64,000 bases of DNA from Hoeflea sp. (GTDB lineage Bacteria > Pseudomonadota > Alphaproteobacteria > Rhizobiales > Rhizobiaceae): the NCBI RefSeq assembly GCF_014359905.1, contig NZ_JACIYP010000004.1:1-64000 (forward strand). Direction: 5' to 3'. Below, piece after piece: positions 45,838 to 55,777 of the stretch. The notes below the pieces were generated by a model. It saw only the letters and a program-made list of their open reading frames with translations, had not been told where the DNA came from and searched no databases. Position numbers and translations under genes: made by a program. The first letter of the stretch is position 1, and the number at the start of each line of letters is the position of its first letter.

Positions 45838-46554
45838 CTAGGGCGCCCAGTAAATCTCGACAGGCGTGCGGGCGTGACGCAGCACCGCGCGCACGGGCAT
45901 ATCCGCTTCCGCACCGTCTTCCAGCGCGCGCGCCAGCACGGCCTTCTTGTCGTCTCCTTCTATATGGAGCACGATCAGGCCTGCTTCCACAAGGCGCGGC
46001 AGGGTCAGCGTCAGCCGGGGCTCTCCGGCGCCCGCCGCCTCCATCGCCATCACGCTTGTCTTGCACGCTGGATCGGTCACCGCGCCGAGCGTAGTGCCGC
46101 CCGGGAAAAACGAGGCGGTGTGCCCGTCGGTTCCCATCCCCAGCACCACGACATCGAAGGGCAGCGGCAGCGTGTCGATGGCGTCCGACGCCAGGCCGGC
46201 AATCGCCGGCGCATCGCCGCCGGCCCTGAACAGCGGTACGAACTGCGCCGCCGCCGCGTGGTTCTGCAGCAAATGCAGGCTCACCAGGCGCTGGTTCGAG
46301 CGCTCGTCGCGCGGCGGCACCATGCGCTCATCGACCAGCGTGACGGTCACCTTGGCCCAGTCGATGGCCTCCCTGGACAGCGCCGCAAACATGGTCTTGG
46401 GCGTCGATCCTCCGGAGACCGCCAGCGTGGCATGGCCGCGCGCAGCGGTCGCAAGCGCCAGCCGGTCGGCAATCCTGCGGGCCAGCGCATCGGCCAGGTC
46501 CGCGCCGCTGTTGAATTCCGTCCAGTGAGCCTGGGGCGCCTCAGTCGCTTTCAT
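45838..46554 (-). CDS. pgl: 6-phosphogluconolactonase
   Basis: Hydrolyses 6-phosphogluconolactone, between Zwf and Edd. The 238-aa protein (from MKATEAPQ at 46554, with AGGAC upstream) has the DevB/Pgl motifs TLAVSGGSTPKTMFAAL, VTLVDERMVPPRDERSNQRL and GMGTDGHTASFFPG. A start 5 codons earlier is possible. It overlaps the end of zwf by 14 bp, so the two are coupled. Confidence 0.94.
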   Translation of the reverse strand: MKATEAPQAHWTEFNSGADLADALARRIADRLALATAARGHATLAVSGGSTPKTMFAALSREAIDWAKVTVTLVDERMVPPRDERSNQRLVSLHLLQNHAAAAQFVPLFRAGGDAPAIAGLASDAIDTLPLPFDVVVLGMGTDGHTASFFPGGTTLGAVTDPACKTSVMAMEAAGAGEPRLTLTLPRLVEAGLIVLHIEGDDKKAVLARALEDGAEADMPVRAVLRHARTPVEIYWAP

Positions 46555-48016
46555 GCCAGGTCCTGCCATCGCGTTCGATCAGGGCGATCGCCTGGCTCGG
46601 CCCCCAGGTGCCTGCCGTGTAGGGCTGCACCGCCTGGCCGGTTTCCTCCCAGGCGGTCAGGATCGGGTCGACCCAGTTCCAGGCCGCCTCCACCTCGTCG
46701 CGGCGCATGAACAGGGTCTGGTTGCAGCGGATCACATCGAGTAGCAGCCGCTCGTAGGCGTCCGGATTGCGCTCGGCGAAGCGGTCGGCGAAGCTCATGT
46801 CCAGCGACACATGCCGCAATCGCATGCCGCCCGGGCCCGGATCCTTGATCATGATCCATTGCTTGACGCCCTCGTCGGGCTGCAGCCGCATCACCAGCTT
46901 GTTGGCGGTGATCCGCCCGGCGCTGGGACCGAAAATCGAATGTGGGATCGGCTTGAAGGCGACGACGATCTCCGAAATCCGCTCGCTCAGCCGCTTGCCG
47001 GTGCGGAGGTAGAACGGCACGCCGGCCCAGCGCCAGTTGTTGATTTCGGCCTTGATCGCGACAAAGGTCTCGGTGTTGGACACCCCGCCCTCGAGCTCCT
47101 CGAGATAGCCCTTCACCGGGCCGCCGGCCGAGGCGCCGGCCTTGTACTGGCCGCGCACGGTCACCGCATCGGCATTGGCCTCGGTGATCGGCTTGAGCGA
47201 GCGCAGCACTTTGAGCTTCTCGTCGCGCACCGATTCGGCGTCCATCGACGACGGCGGCTCCATCGCCACCAGGCACAGAAGCTGGGCGATATGGTTCTGC
47301 ACCATGTCTCTGAGCGCGCCCGCCTTGTCGTAATAGCCGGCGCGGCCCTCGAGCCCCACCGATTCGGCGACCGTGATCTGCACATGGTCGATATGGGCGG
47401 AGTTCCACAGCGGCTCGTAGAGCGCATTGGCGAAGCGCAGCGCCATCAGGTTCTGGACCGTTTCCTTGCCCAGATAATGGTCGATGCGGTAGATCTGCTC
47501 TTCCTCGAACACCTCGCCGATGGTCCGGTTGAGCTCTCTCGCCGACTGCAGGTCCCGGCCGATGGGCTTTTCCACCACGATGCGGGTCTGCCCGGTCACC
47601 AGTCCGGTCGAGCGGATCCGTTCCGAAATATCGCCGAACAGCGCCGGTCCGACGGCCAGGTAGAACGCCCGCACCCGGTCCTGGCCCTCGTCGAGCAGGG
47701 CTTTCAGTTCCGGCCAGCCCCGGTCGGATTTCGCGTCGACGGCGACATAGAACAGCCGCGCCAGGAACTGCTGGACATCGTCCTCCTTCAGTTCATCGTC
47801 TTTGAGATGCCGCTTCAGCGCCTCGCGGGCAAAATTGCGATACGCGTCATGATCCATCTCCGAGCGCGACGCCCCGATGATCCGCGTCGGATCGGTCAAT
47901 TGCCCGGCCAACTGCCGGTGATACAGCGCCGGCAGAAGCTTGCGCTCGGCGAGGTCCCCGGTGCCGCCGAAGACGACATAGTCAAACGGATCGACCGGAA
48001 TGATGATCTGGCTCAT
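46541..48016 (-). CDS. zwf: Glucose-6-phosphate 1-dehydrogenase
   Basis: First enzyme of the oxidative pentose phosphate and Entner-Doudoroff routes. The 491-aa protein carries the coenzyme-binding GGTGDLAERK (17-26), the catalytic signature RIDHYLGKE (177-185) and VEKPIGRDLQSARELN. It opens the zwf-pgl-edd operon. A perfect 16-bp palindrome 38 bp upstream of its start is the likely operator. Confidence 0.97.
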   Translation of the reverse strand: MSQIIIPVDPFDYVVFGGTGDLAERKLLPALYHRQLAGQLTDPTRIIGASRSEMDHDAYRNFAREALKRHLKDDELKEDDVQQFLARLFYVAVDAKSDRGWPELKALLDEGQDRVRAFYLAVGPALFGDISERIRSTGLVTGQTRIVVEKPIGRDLQSARELNRTIGEVFEEEQIYRIDHYLGKETVQNLMALRFANALYEPLWNSAHIDHVQITVAESVGLEGRAGYYDKAGALRDMVQNHIAQLLCLVAMEPPSSMDAESVRDEKLKVLRSLKPITEANADAVTVRGQYKAGASAGGPVKGYLEELEGGVSNTETFVAIKAEINNWRWAGVPFYLRTGKRLSERISEIVVAFKPIPHSIFGPSAGRITANKLVMRLQPDEGVKQWIMIKDPGPGGMRLRHVSLDMSFADRFAERNPDAYERLLLDVIRCNQTLFMRRDEVEAAWNWVDPILTAWEETGQAVQPYTAGTWGPSQAIALIERDGRTWHESD

Positions 48017-48054
48017 GGATTGGCATCCCGTGCGTGAATCGTGCCCCAGTCCTA

Positions 48055-48070
48055 ATCTAATCGATTAGAT
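48055..48070. promoter_or_regulatory. 16-bp palindromic operator before zwf
   Basis: ATCTAATCGATTAGAT is perfectly symmetric and lies in the zwf promoter region. It differs from the HexR site known from gammaproteobacteria. The binding protein is unknown; an RpiR-type sugar-phosphate regulator is a reasonable guess. Confidence 0.6.
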
Positions 48071-48193
48071 AAAGCTAGGGCGGACTGGTTGAGATTGGAC
48101 AGTTCCATTGCACAAGGATGAGGGGATCCAGGCGATCGAGCGCTGAGGACAGGGCGGCGCACTGCCGTTTAACTCGGGGCGGCCCATCGTTTC

Positions 48194-48305
48194 CGTCACC
48201 CCGGCCCCCGCGCCGGGGTCCAGCGACCCGGCGTCCGCCGGGTCAATGACTCTTCCAGCGCAAGGACTTGCGCTGGCTGGATCCCGGCGCGGGGCCGGGA
48301 TGACG
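48194..48305. repeat. Structured 112-bp repeat with three hairpins
   Basis: The outer arms (48194-48225 and 48275-48305) are largely complementary, starting CGTCACCCCGG and ending CCGGGATGACG. Inside are two perfect hairpins: 48225-48232 with 48237-48244 (8 bp) and 48255-48264 with 48267-48276 (10 bp). The first arm resembles the repeats at 54105 and 55164. It lies between the zwf promoter and the end of the puuB-like gene and is not coding. Confidence 0.7.
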
Positions 48306-48353
48306 CAAGACGCGGGATGCGAATCCCTGCAAGCCAGCGAAATCAAAGCGCCC

Positions 48354-49640
48354 CTAAAACCGGTCCCTGAGCGAAAACCACGTCAGCGCCAGGAACAGCA
48401 GCGGCTTGCGCAGGCGGGCGCCGCCGGGGAAGGGGCCGACCTTGAGGTTGCGCATCACCTCGAGATCCTCCGAGCCGCCATTGACGAAGTCGGCATAGAG
48501 CTTGCCGCAATAATTGGCGAGCATCACCCCGTGTCCCGAAAAGCCGCCGATCGAGGTGACGTTTTTCATCACCTCGCGCACGAAGGGCCGCCGGGACAGG
48601 GTGATCCCCACCGAGCCGCCCCAGGAATGGGTGATCTCGACATTGGCGAGATCGGGATAGATCTCGGCGATCTGCCGCCTGATATGGCTGGAAATGTCGG
48701 CCGGATTGTCGGACGTATAGGCCTCGCGCCCGCCAAACAGCAGCCGCCCGTCGGCGCTCTTGCGGAAATAGCGCACCACGAAGCGCGAATCATCGACCGA
48801 TTCCCCGCCCGGGATCACCGGGCTGTCGTCCCCGAGCGGCACGGTGGCGCCGATGAAGGAGCGGATCGGCATCACATGGGCGCTGGTCACCGGCTCCAGC
48901 CCGGCAATATAGGCGTTGCAGGCAATCAGCGCCCGCCCGGCGGTGATCTTGCCTGCCGCGGTTGTCACCGTCACGATGCCGCCGGCGCTCGCAATACCCT
49001 GCGCCCGCGTGTTTTCATGCAGCCGCGCGCCGGCCTTTGCGGCCGCCCGCGCCAGCCCGACCACATATTTCAGCGGGTTGATGTGCCCCGTGGCGGCGTC
49101 ATGGGTGCCGCCATGATAGCGCGTCGAGCCGAGTTTGGCGGCCAGGTCGTCGCGGTCGAGAAATGTCAGGCCCTGATAGCCGAATTCCTCGGTCATGATC
49201 TTCGCATGATCGCGGTAGTCCTTGACGTAGCCCGGCTTGTGCGCCGCCGAGATCTGTCCCGGCCGGTAATCGGCCTCGATGCCGTGGGCTGATGCGAAAG
49301 CCATCAGATGCGCCTTCGCCCGTTCCGCCACCGCGAATTGCGCCCTGGCGTTGTCGCGTCCAAAATCGGTTTCCAGTTCCTCGACCCAGGCGCGCTGGCC
49401 GGTGCCGAGTTGGCCGCCGTTGCGGCCCGAGGCGCCGTCGCCGAAACGCGCATCCTCGATCAGCACGACGTCCTTTCCGGCTGCCGCCAGATGGTAGGCC
49501 GCCTGCAGGCCGGCAAACCCGCCGCCGACAATCACCACGTCGGCGCTCGCGTCTCCCTTCAGCGGTTCATAGGCAGGTCTGTCGCCAAGCGTGGCCTCAT
49601 AGAAGGAGACACCCGGCGCGATGGGGCTTTGGTAAGTCAT
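48354..49640 (-). CDS. puuB: FAD-dependent oxidoreductase, gamma-glutamylputrescine oxidase-like
   Basis: Probably oxidises gamma-glutamylputrescine to the aldehyde, the second step of the Puu pathway. The 428-aa DAO-family flavoprotein has the FAD fold VVIVGGGFAGLQAAYHLAAA, then IEDARFGDGASGRNGGQLGT, and a C-terminal GGFSGHGVMLANYCGKLYAD stretch seen in PuuB/OrdL proteins. It lies 12 bp after the PuuA-like gene in one operon. Related amine oxidases share these motifs, so the substrate rests on context. Confidence 0.85.
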   Translation of the reverse strand: MTYQSPIAPGVSFYEATLGDRPAYEPLKGDASADVVIVGGGFAGLQAAYHLAAAGKDVVLIEDARFGDGASGRNGGQLGTGQRAWVEELETDFGRDNARAQFAVAERAKAHLMAFASAHGIEADYRPGQISAAHKPGYVKDYRDHAKIMTEEFGYQGLTFLDRDDLAAKLGSTRYHGGTHDAATGHINPLKYVVGLARAAAKAGARLHENTRAQGIASAGGIVTVTTAAGKITAGRALIACNAYIAGLEPVTSAHVMPIRSFIGATVPLGDDSPVIPGGESVDDSRFVVRYFRKSADGRLLFGGREAYTSDNPADISSHIRRQIAEIYPDLANVEITHSWGGSVGITLSRRPFVREVMKNVTSIGGFSGHGVMLANYCGKLYADFVNGGSEDLEVMRNLKVGPFPGGARLRKPLLFLALTWFSLRDRF

Positions 49641-49652
49641 AAGTTACACTTT

Positions 49653-51089
49653 TCAAACGTTGAGCAGCAGGAATTCCCGTTCCCACGGGCTGATCACCTG
49701 CATGAAGGTCTCGAATTCGCCGCGCTTGACGCCGGCATAGGTGTTGATGAACTCCCTGCCGAACACCTCGGCGAATGCCGGCTCGCTTTCGAGCAGCGAC
49801 ACCGCTTCCAGGAGGCCGCGCGGCAGGTCGACCGAGCCTTCGTTAACGGTCTGGTAAGCCGGCTCGCTCGGCGTGATGGCATTGACCATGCCGAGATAGC
49901 CGCAGGCAAGCGACGCCGCAAGCGCCAGGTAGGAATTGGCGTCCGACGAGGGCAGGCGATTCTCCACCCGCCGGGCCACCGGCTCGGAATGGGGCACGCG
50001 GAACGCGGTCGTGCGATTGTCGTAGCCCCAGGCATTGTTGACCGGGCAGGCCATGTCGGGCGTCAGCCGCCGGTAGGAGTTGACATAGGGCGCCATCATC
50101 ACCAGCGCCTTGGGCACGTAATGCTGCATGCCGCCGATGAAGTTGAAGAAGGCTTCGCTCGGCTCGCCATTCTCCTGGGAGAAGATGTTCTTGCCGGTCT
50201 TGATGTCCAGCACCGACTGGTGGATGTGCATCGCCGAACCGGCATATTGCTGCATCGGCTTGGCCATGAAGGTGGCGTACATGCCGTGCTTGATCGCCGC
50301 CTCCCGGATGGTGCGCTTGAACAGGAACACCTGGTCGGCAAGCTCGATCGGATCGCCGTGGCGCAGGTTGATCTCCAGCTGTGCCGGCCCTTCCTCGTGG
50401 ATCAGCGTGTCGATCTCCAGGCCCTGCTTGTCGGAAAAATCATAGATGTCGTCGACCAGCTCGTCGAACTCGTTGACGCCGGCAATGGAATAGGACTGGC
50501 CTCCGGTGATCGTCCGGCCCGACCGGCCCCGCGGCGGCTTCAACGGATAATCCGGATCGTCCGACTGCGCCACCAGATAGAATTCGATCTCCGGCGCCAC
50601 CACCGGTTTCCAGCCTCGGGCAGTGTAGAGATCGACCACCCGCTTGAGCACGTTGCGCGGCGTGTAGCTGACCGGTTCACTCTTGGTGGTGACCATGTCG
50701 CAGATCACCTGCGCCGTGGGGTCGCTCTCCCACGGCACCACCGACAGGGTCGACAGGTCCGGCATCAGCTTCAGGTCGCCATCGAGCGGATCATAGCGGA
50801 AATCGCCGGTCTCCTCGGGATATTCGCCCGAAATCGTGTGCCGGAACACAGCCGACGGCAGTGACAGCGAGGTGTTGGAGGTGAATTTCGAAGACGGCAT
50901 CATCTTGCCGCGCGCCACGCCCGCAAAATCGGGCGTTATGCACTCGATGTCCTCGATGCCGCGGACCCTCAGCCATTCGGTGGCCTGGGTCCAGTTGGTG
51001 ACGCCGCGCTTGACGTCGAGATATTTGGGCGCAGCCGGCCGCGCCGCCGGTTTGGTGGACGCCGGTTTGCCGGACTTTCGCGATGCCAT
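49653..51089 (-). CDS. puuA: Glutamine synthetase family, gamma-glutamylputrescine synthetase-like
   Basis: Probably ligates glutamate to putrescine. The 478-aa protein has the glutamine synthetase catalytic domain: PEIEFYLVAQ, HEEGPAQLEINLRHGDP, FMAKPMQQYAGSAMHIHQS, and RRVENRLPSSDANSYLALAA, which carry the metal- and ATP-binding residues. The first 20 residues are Lys/Pro/Ala-rich. It differs from housekeeping GlnA by lacking the adenylylation loop and by its PuuB neighbour. The polyamine importer PotFGH lies 10 kb away. Confidence 0.88.
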   Translation of the reverse strand: MASRKSGKPASTKPAARPAAPKYLDVKRGVTNWTQATEWLRVRGIEDIECITPDFAGVARGKMMPSSKFTSNTSLSLPSAVFRHTISGEYPEETGDFRYDPLDGDLKLMPDLSTLSVVPWESDPTAQVICDMVTTKSEPVSYTPRNVLKRVVDLYTARGWKPVVAPEIEFYLVAQSDDPDYPLKPPRGRSGRTITGGQSYSIAGVNEFDELVDDIYDFSDKQGLEIDTLIHEEGPAQLEINLRHGDPIELADQVFLFKRTIREAAIKHGMYATFMAKPMQQYAGSAMHIHQSVLDIKTGKNIFSQENGEPSEAFFNFIGGMQHYVPKALVMMAPYVNSYRRLTPDMACPVNNAWGYDNRTTAFRVPHSEPVARRVENRLPSSDANSYLALAASLACGYLGMVNAITPSEPAYQTVNEGSVDLPRGLLEAVSLLESEPAFAEVFGREFINTYAGVKRGEFETFMQVISPWEREFLLLNV

Positions 51090-51407
51090 AAATCACCCTG
51101 TGCTTGCCAATAATGTCGCGAGCATAAAGGTTTTTCGCCGGCGCGCCAGTCACGGACCACTCAGGGACACGTCACGGTCCCGTCGCGGACAGGCCACAGG
51201 CATGTCGCGCGATCTCCCGGCGGCCTGGACAAACCGTCTGCGCGGCTGTTTCGCCGGCCAATGTTCAGATGGTATTAACCCGGCGCTGCCACCATGGCGC
51301 GATGGGGAAGGACACCCGCCCGGCGCGAGCTGTGGCGGGCCTGCATGATGCACCCTGCCTTCGCGGCTTGCCCGCATGTTGCCCGGCCATCACGCAGGAA
51401 CCGCTCC
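51090..51407. other. Divergent gap between puuA and the chemoreceptor
   Basis: This 318-bp region should hold the promoters of the puuA-puuB operon (leftward) and the chemoreceptor (rightward). No convincing operator or small gene was seen. The frame open from 51294 is the chemoreceptor frame, before its true start. Confidence 0.4.
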
Positions 51408-53939
51408 ATGAACATCGACAGGCTGCTCGCTCGTTTCTCCATCCAGACCAAGGTCGTGGTTCTGGTGATGCCGCTGGTATTGGGCATGGCCGGCCTCGCC
51501 GCCATCAACCTCTACACCGGCTCGCTGCTGGGCGGACGTCTGACCGGCACCAGCGCCAGCATCGAATCGCTGAGCGGGTTCAAGGAAGCCTATGCCGGCA
51601 TGACCAATTTCCTGCATGATCAGAACGAGGACAAGCGCGCGGCGGTCATGCAGAGCCTGGACGACCAGCTCGCCCGCATGGACAATGTTCTCAAGCTCGC
51701 CGAAAATCCCGAGGAATCCGAGGCCATCCGTCGCTCCACCGAGCTCGCCGCCGAACTGCGCGGCGATGTCGACGCGCTCTGGGCGCTCCATGGCGAGGTT
51801 CTGGCCATCCGCGGCGCCTTCGGCGAGACCTTCGCCGAAATCGAGGCGGTGCGGAGCCGGCTAAACGGCCAGATCGAGACCGTCGGCGAGGCCCTGGCGG
51901 CCTCGGAAAACGAAACCAAGATGAAGCTGCGCGTTGCCGACCAGCTCACCAGCGGCGCGCTGAGAGTGGTCGAGATCTCCGGCGCCATCTCGGCTGCCAC
52001 GACCCCGGAAGAGGCGTTCAAGGCGGCGAGCGATCTCAAGCGCACCATCTCCACCATGAGCCGTGAGCTGCCCAAGGCGATCCCCGACACCAAGCCGGCG
52101 GTCAAGAGCATGATCGTCGACAACATGGGCGGCCTGCTTGCCTCTCTCGACAAGGGCGCAACCGGCCAGACGGGCATGATCGAACTGCAGAAATTCGCCA
52201 ATGCGCTGCGCCCCGCCGGCATCATGCTGCAGGGCCTCGCCTCCCAGGTCGCCCGCGAGGCCACCGACACCTTCGGCAGGCTCGACGCATCCATTCTCGA
52301 GGGCCAGCAGATCGTCACCGACAGCCGCGATTTCCTCGCCCATCTCGCAGCCCTTGAGCTGGCGCTGGTCAATTTCGTCGCCATCCCCGACCAGGGCAGT
52401 GCGGAACAGGTGGCGGCCAGGCTCAGCGCGGTCGACAAGAGCATCGAGCTGATCGCCTTCTCTAATGGCGGCCAGACCGTCATGGACACGATCGGCTCGG
52501 CCTGGAGCGCCAAATCCGTCTCCATCCCGGCCTTGATGGCCGACCTTGTGGCCAGGAAGGAAGCCGAAGCCGCCCTGTTCGAACAGGCGCAGATGCGCAT
52601 CGACCAGGCCTGGAACAGTATTCTCGATTTCGCCGGCAGCCAGCAGAGCGGCGCTGAAACCGTCAAGGACCGGGCGAGCTCCATCACCCTGTCGGCGGCG
52701 CTGGGCATCGGCGCCTTCGGTCTTGCCGCGGCTTTCCTGCTGATATCGGCGCTCAAGGGACCGATCCGCCGTCTCGTCGCCGCCATGCGCGATCTGGCCT
52801 CGGGCGATCTCGAGGTTGCCGTTACCGACAGCGGCCGCGCCGACGAGATCGGCGAAATGGCCCGCGCGCTCGATGTCTTCAAGCTGAGCGCCATCGACAA
52901 GATCCGGGTCGAGGACGAGATCAGCCGCGACCGCCAGTCTGCGGCTGAGGCGCGCCAGCTCTCCGATACCGAGAAGGCCGAGGCCGACGCGCAACTGGCC
53001 TTCGCCGTGCAGGCGCTGGGCGCGGGATTGCGCAATCTCTCGCAGGGTGACCTCGTCTCCACCATCGAAACCCCGTTTACCGGCGAACTCGACAGCCTGC
53101 GCCTCGATTTCAACGAGTCCATCGGCCGCATGCGCGACGCCATGGAGCACATCCGCGACAATGCCCGCTCGATCAGTGACAATTCCGGCCAGCTTCGCTC
53201 GGCCGCCGATGATCTGGCACGCCGCACCGAACAGCAGGCAGCCTCGCTCGAGGAAACCGCCGCCGCCGTCGAGGAGATCTCGGCCACCGTCCGCACCGCT
53301 TCCGGCCGGGCATCCGAAACCGACAGTCTCGCCAGCCACACCGCCAGCGACGCCCGCGCCTCGGGCGAAGTGGTCTCCCGCGCCGTCGACGCCATGAGCC
53401 GCATCGAGGACGCCTCGGCCAAGATCACGCGGATCATCGGCGTCATCGACGAGATCGCCTTCCAGACCAACCTGCTGGCCTTGAACGCCGGCGTCGAGGC
53501 GGCCCGCGCGGGCGAGGCCGGCCGCGGCTTCGCCGTCGTCGCCCAGGAAGTCCGCGAACTGGCGGGCCGCTCGGCCACTGCCGCCAAGGAGATCAAGCAG
53601 CTGATTGCCGCCTCCGGCGAGGAAGTCCGTTCCGGCGTCAGCCTCGTGGCCGAGACCGGCGACGCCATCACCCGCATCATCGCCCGCATCGAGGAAATCT
53701 CCGAGCATGTCGCCGCCATGGCCACCGCCAGCCGCGAACAGGCCACGGGCCTTGGCGAGGTCAACACGGCGGTCGGCCAGATGGACCAGATGACCCAGCA
53801 GAACGCCGCCATGGTCGAACAGACCAACGCCTCGAGCCACACGCTCGCCCAGGAAGCCGCCCAGCTCACGGCGCTGGTCGCGAATTTCCGCCTGGATGCG
53901 GCGGACGCCCGGCGGGCGGAGACGGCACGGGCTGCGTAA
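51408..53939 (+). CDS. Methyl-accepting chemotaxis protein
   Basis: Transmembrane chemoreceptor, 843 aa from ATG 51408 (AGGAA upstream). Layout: membrane helix 1 at about 14-34; a periplasmic all-helical sensor of about 390 residues with no Cys; helix 2 at about 426-447; a HAMP domain after it ([20 protein letters not shown]); a second HAMP-like block ([20 protein letters not shown]); and the signalling hairpin at about 600-835 with the conserved tip [17 protein letters not shown] then [18 protein letters not shown]. There is no CheR-tethering pentapeptide at the C-terminus. The ligand is unknown. It ends in a strong terminator. Confidence 0.94.
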   Translation: MNIDRLLARFSIQTKVVVLVMPLVLGMAGLAAINLYTGSLLGGRLTGTSASIESLSGFKEAYAGMTNFLHDQNEDKRAAVMQSLDDQLARMDNVLKLAENPEESEAIRRSTELAAELRGDVDALWALHGEVLAIRGAFGETFAEIEAVRSRLNGQIETVGEALAASENETKMKLRVADQLTSGALRVVEISGAISAATTPEEAFKAASDLKRTISTMSRELPKAIPDTKPAVKSMIVDNMGGLLASLDKGATGQTGMIELQKFANALRPAGIMLQGLASQVAREATDTFGRLDASILEGQQIVTDSRDFLAHLAALELALVNFVAIPDQGSAEQVAARLSAVDKSIELIAFSNGGQTVMDTIGSAWSAKSVSIPALMADLVARKEAEAALFEQAQMRIDQAWNSILDFAGSQQSGAETVKDRASSITLSAALGIGAFGLAAAFLLISALKGPIRRLVAAMRDLASGDLEVAVTDSGRADEIGEMARALDVFKLSAIDKIRVEDEISRDRQSAAEARQLSDTEKAEADAQLAFAVQALGAGLRNLSQGDLVSTIETPFTGELDSLRLDFNESIGRMRDAMEHIRDNARSISDNSGQLRSAADDLARRTEQQAASLEETAAAVEEISATVRTASGRASETDSLASHTASDARASGEVVSRAVDAMSRIEDASAKITRIIGVIDEIAFQTNLLALNAGVEAARAGEAGRGFAVVAQEVRELAGRSATAAKEIKQLIAASGEEVRSGVSLVAETGDAITRIIARIEEISEHVAAMATASREQATGLGEVNTAVGQMDQMTQQNAAMVEQTNASSHTLAQEAAQLTALVANFRLDAADARRAETARAA

Positions 53940-53979
53940 GCCCGCGCGGCTCCTCCCACTACCCTTGTGGGAGAGAAAG

Positions 53980-54024
53980 AAAAATCATGATCTTAGCGCG
54001 ATAGCGCTAAGTCATGGATTTTTC
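53980..54024 (+). terminator. Terminator after the chemoreceptor
   Basis: A stem of CTTAGCGC/GCGCTAAG with loop GATA is extended outward by CATGA/TCATG and then by AAAAAT/ATTTTT, giving a near-complete 20-bp hairpin with a T run. It could work on both strands. A smaller hairpin (CTCCCAC/GTGGGAG) lies just before it at 53953-53973. Confidence 0.85.
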
Positions 54025-54104
54025 AGGTGAGGGGGCAGGGCCGCGAATCCAATCCGCCCCACGCGCACCCCCACCATCATCCCGCCCCACGCACCCCCCA
54101 CCCT

Positions 54105-54210
54105 CGTCATCCCAGGCCCCCGAGCCTGGGATCCATTCCGTGATCTCTCCGGACCCAGTGAACGGCGATGGATCACGGAATGGATCCTCGGCTCGGAGGC
54201 CGAGGAAAAC
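54105..54210. repeat. Structured repeat, GTCATCCC type, full copy
   Basis: Begins CGTCATCCCAGGCCCCCGAG and contains a perfect 17-bp inverted repeat (54129-54145 with 54171-54187), a CCAGGC/GCCTGG hairpin before it and a CCTCGG/CCGAGG hairpin after it. The first 46 bases recur exactly at 55164. Its opening also matches the repeat at 48194, so these belong to one family of palindromic elements. Confidence 0.75.
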
Positions 54211-55163
54211 GAAAGCGCGGGAGCCAGCCCCATGGCCCGCAATACGGGAAAGCGACTTCCCGCTCGCCGACGCTCGCCCGCTGGATGCAGCATTCAGATC
54301 CGGCATGACGGACCGATGCCTTCGGACATGGTGCAGCAACCGGGGACAAATTTCTCGACCCGTCCCAATCATCCCAACACCTTAGCAAAAAATCCCCCCG
54401 ATATTTCCCCCACCATCCGCCCCCCTGCCATACTCATCGCACTCCTGCCGCCGGATGGTCCGCGAACGTGGCGGACCGGGCGGGAGGAAGCGCTCTCCGG
54501 GATTGGCCGAAACGTGCGGCCAGGACCGGGGGGAGGCAGCGGCCAGCGTGGCTCCGTCGGCGGGCTTGTTCACCTTCACGGGTGGGCGGGTCAAGCCGGC
54601 CACCGGGACGACCTCGCAATCCGCAGCCGCCCGATGCAGGTCGCGGTCTACGGGAAACCTGTGACCGAGACCGTCATGCATCATGCTGCGCGCATCCAGC
54701 CGGATGCGGGGTGCGGCAGGGCGGAGGGGCGGGTTGGACAGCGGACCGGGCCTGTGGCGGAAGCGAACCCCTTCGCCGGGGCTGGCTTTCGTGCCGGAAA
54801 CCGCGCTTACACGCTTTGCGTCGCGGCCCTACGTCCAGGGCCTCGGCCCGGGGTAACCCGGACAAGCCGCGTCGGGTCAACACCCTCGGGTGAAAACCCT
54901 CAAGCGGGGCAGCAAGGCGGGACGCTGCCTGTCGGGCGGGGACGCCGTCCGGCGAGCTTCGGGTCCGCGCGGGTGCGCGCCACCTCCTGTGCATGCCGCC
55001 TCACACCCGGCATGCACACCCTATCCCATTCTGAGGCGACGCCCCGCGCGGCCCTCCGGACCTAGATTTCCTCCCACACCCCGGCGGGTTTCCCGCGCGG
55101 GAAGGCTTGCTGTTGCTTAATGTAAGCTAAGGCTAACCTAAAGGGCTCTACTCTCCCCACCGT
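54151..55163. other. Gene-free GC-rich stretch between repeats
   Basis: Beyond the repeat at 54105-54210, about 950 bp follow without a gene I can support. Several frames are open on both strands, but their translations are Arg/Pro/Gly-rich with no domain or ribosome site. The stretch 54830-55050 is rich in short GC hairpins and ends near a T/C tract. It did not match RNase P, tmRNA or SRP RNA landmarks that I know. It may be a decayed gene or an unrecognised structured RNA. Confidence 0.35.
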
Positions 55164-55209
55164 CGTCATCCCAGGCCCCCGAGCCTGGGATCCATTCCGT
55201 GATCTCTCC
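55164..55209. repeat. Structured repeat, GTCATCCC type, partial copy
   Basis: These 46 bases are identical to 54105-54150 in the same orientation. After them the match fades (GATGGATCA only), so the right arm is lost. The pair lies 1,059 bp apart. Confidence 0.75.
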
Positions 55210-55384
55210 TGACCGGAGCGAATGGCGATGGATCAAGGGGGAGGGAGGCGCCCCCCCAAAGCTTACTGTTCCTCCCGTCTCCAGCCACGACAACTGCCAC
55301 GGCAGGCGGTGGATGCGGAGGCAATTGCGCCGCTTCCGCCGCCGGGTGTAATCCTGCAGGCTCCGAACGAAGAAGGAGACCACC

Positions 55385-55777
55385 ATGGACACCATCACCG
55401 GCGGTTGCCGCTGCGGCAGGCTTCGCGTCGCCGCTGCCGGCGCGCCCTGCCGGGTCGGCATCTGTCATTGCCTCGATTGCCGCAAGCATCACGGCGCGCT
55501 GTTTCACGCCTCGGCGATCTTCCCGGAGGCCGCGATCACGGTAACGGGCGCGGCGTGCGACCTCGACGGGCGGTTCTTCTGCCCCGCCTGCGGCTCGCCC
55601 GTCTTTGGCCGTTCGGGCGACGAGGTCGAGGTCAATCTCGGCGCGCTCGATGCCACCGACCGCTTCACCCCCACCTATGAGCTCTGGACCATCAGGCGCG
55701 AATCCTGGCTGCCGCCCTTCCCGGGAATGCGGCAATACGCCCGCAACCGCGACGCGCCCGGCCGCACCGAGCCGTAG
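55385..55777 (+). CDS. GFA-family zinc-binding protein
   Basis: A 130-aa protein with the fold of glutathione-dependent formaldehyde-activating enzyme (Gfa). The Cys pattern is complete: GGCRCGRLR, CHCLDCRKHHGALFH and FFCPACGSPVFGR, which bind zinc. Most proteins of this size are of unknown function; only a few are proven to act on S-hydroxymethylglutathione. A GAAGGAGACCACC site precedes the ATG. No glutathione-linked formaldehyde genes are nearby. Confidence 0.88.
   Translation: MDTITGGCRCGRLRVAAAGAPCRVGICHCLDCRKHHGALFHASAIFPEAAITVTGAACDLDGRFFCPACGSPVFGRSGDEVEVNLGALDATDRFTPTYELWTIRRESWLPPFPGMRQYARNRDAPGRTEP

Noticed and set aside
48065-48346. 93-codon open frame on the - strand
   Set aside because: Lies entirely over the three-hairpin repeat.
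54830-55050. Possible RNase P, tmRNA or SRP RNA
   Set aside because: GC hairpins are present, but none of the conserved sequence blocks of these RNAs could be placed.
54232-55065. 277-codon open frame on the + strand
   Set aside because: Runs through a structured repeat; Pro/Arg/Gly-rich with no domain and no ribosome site.
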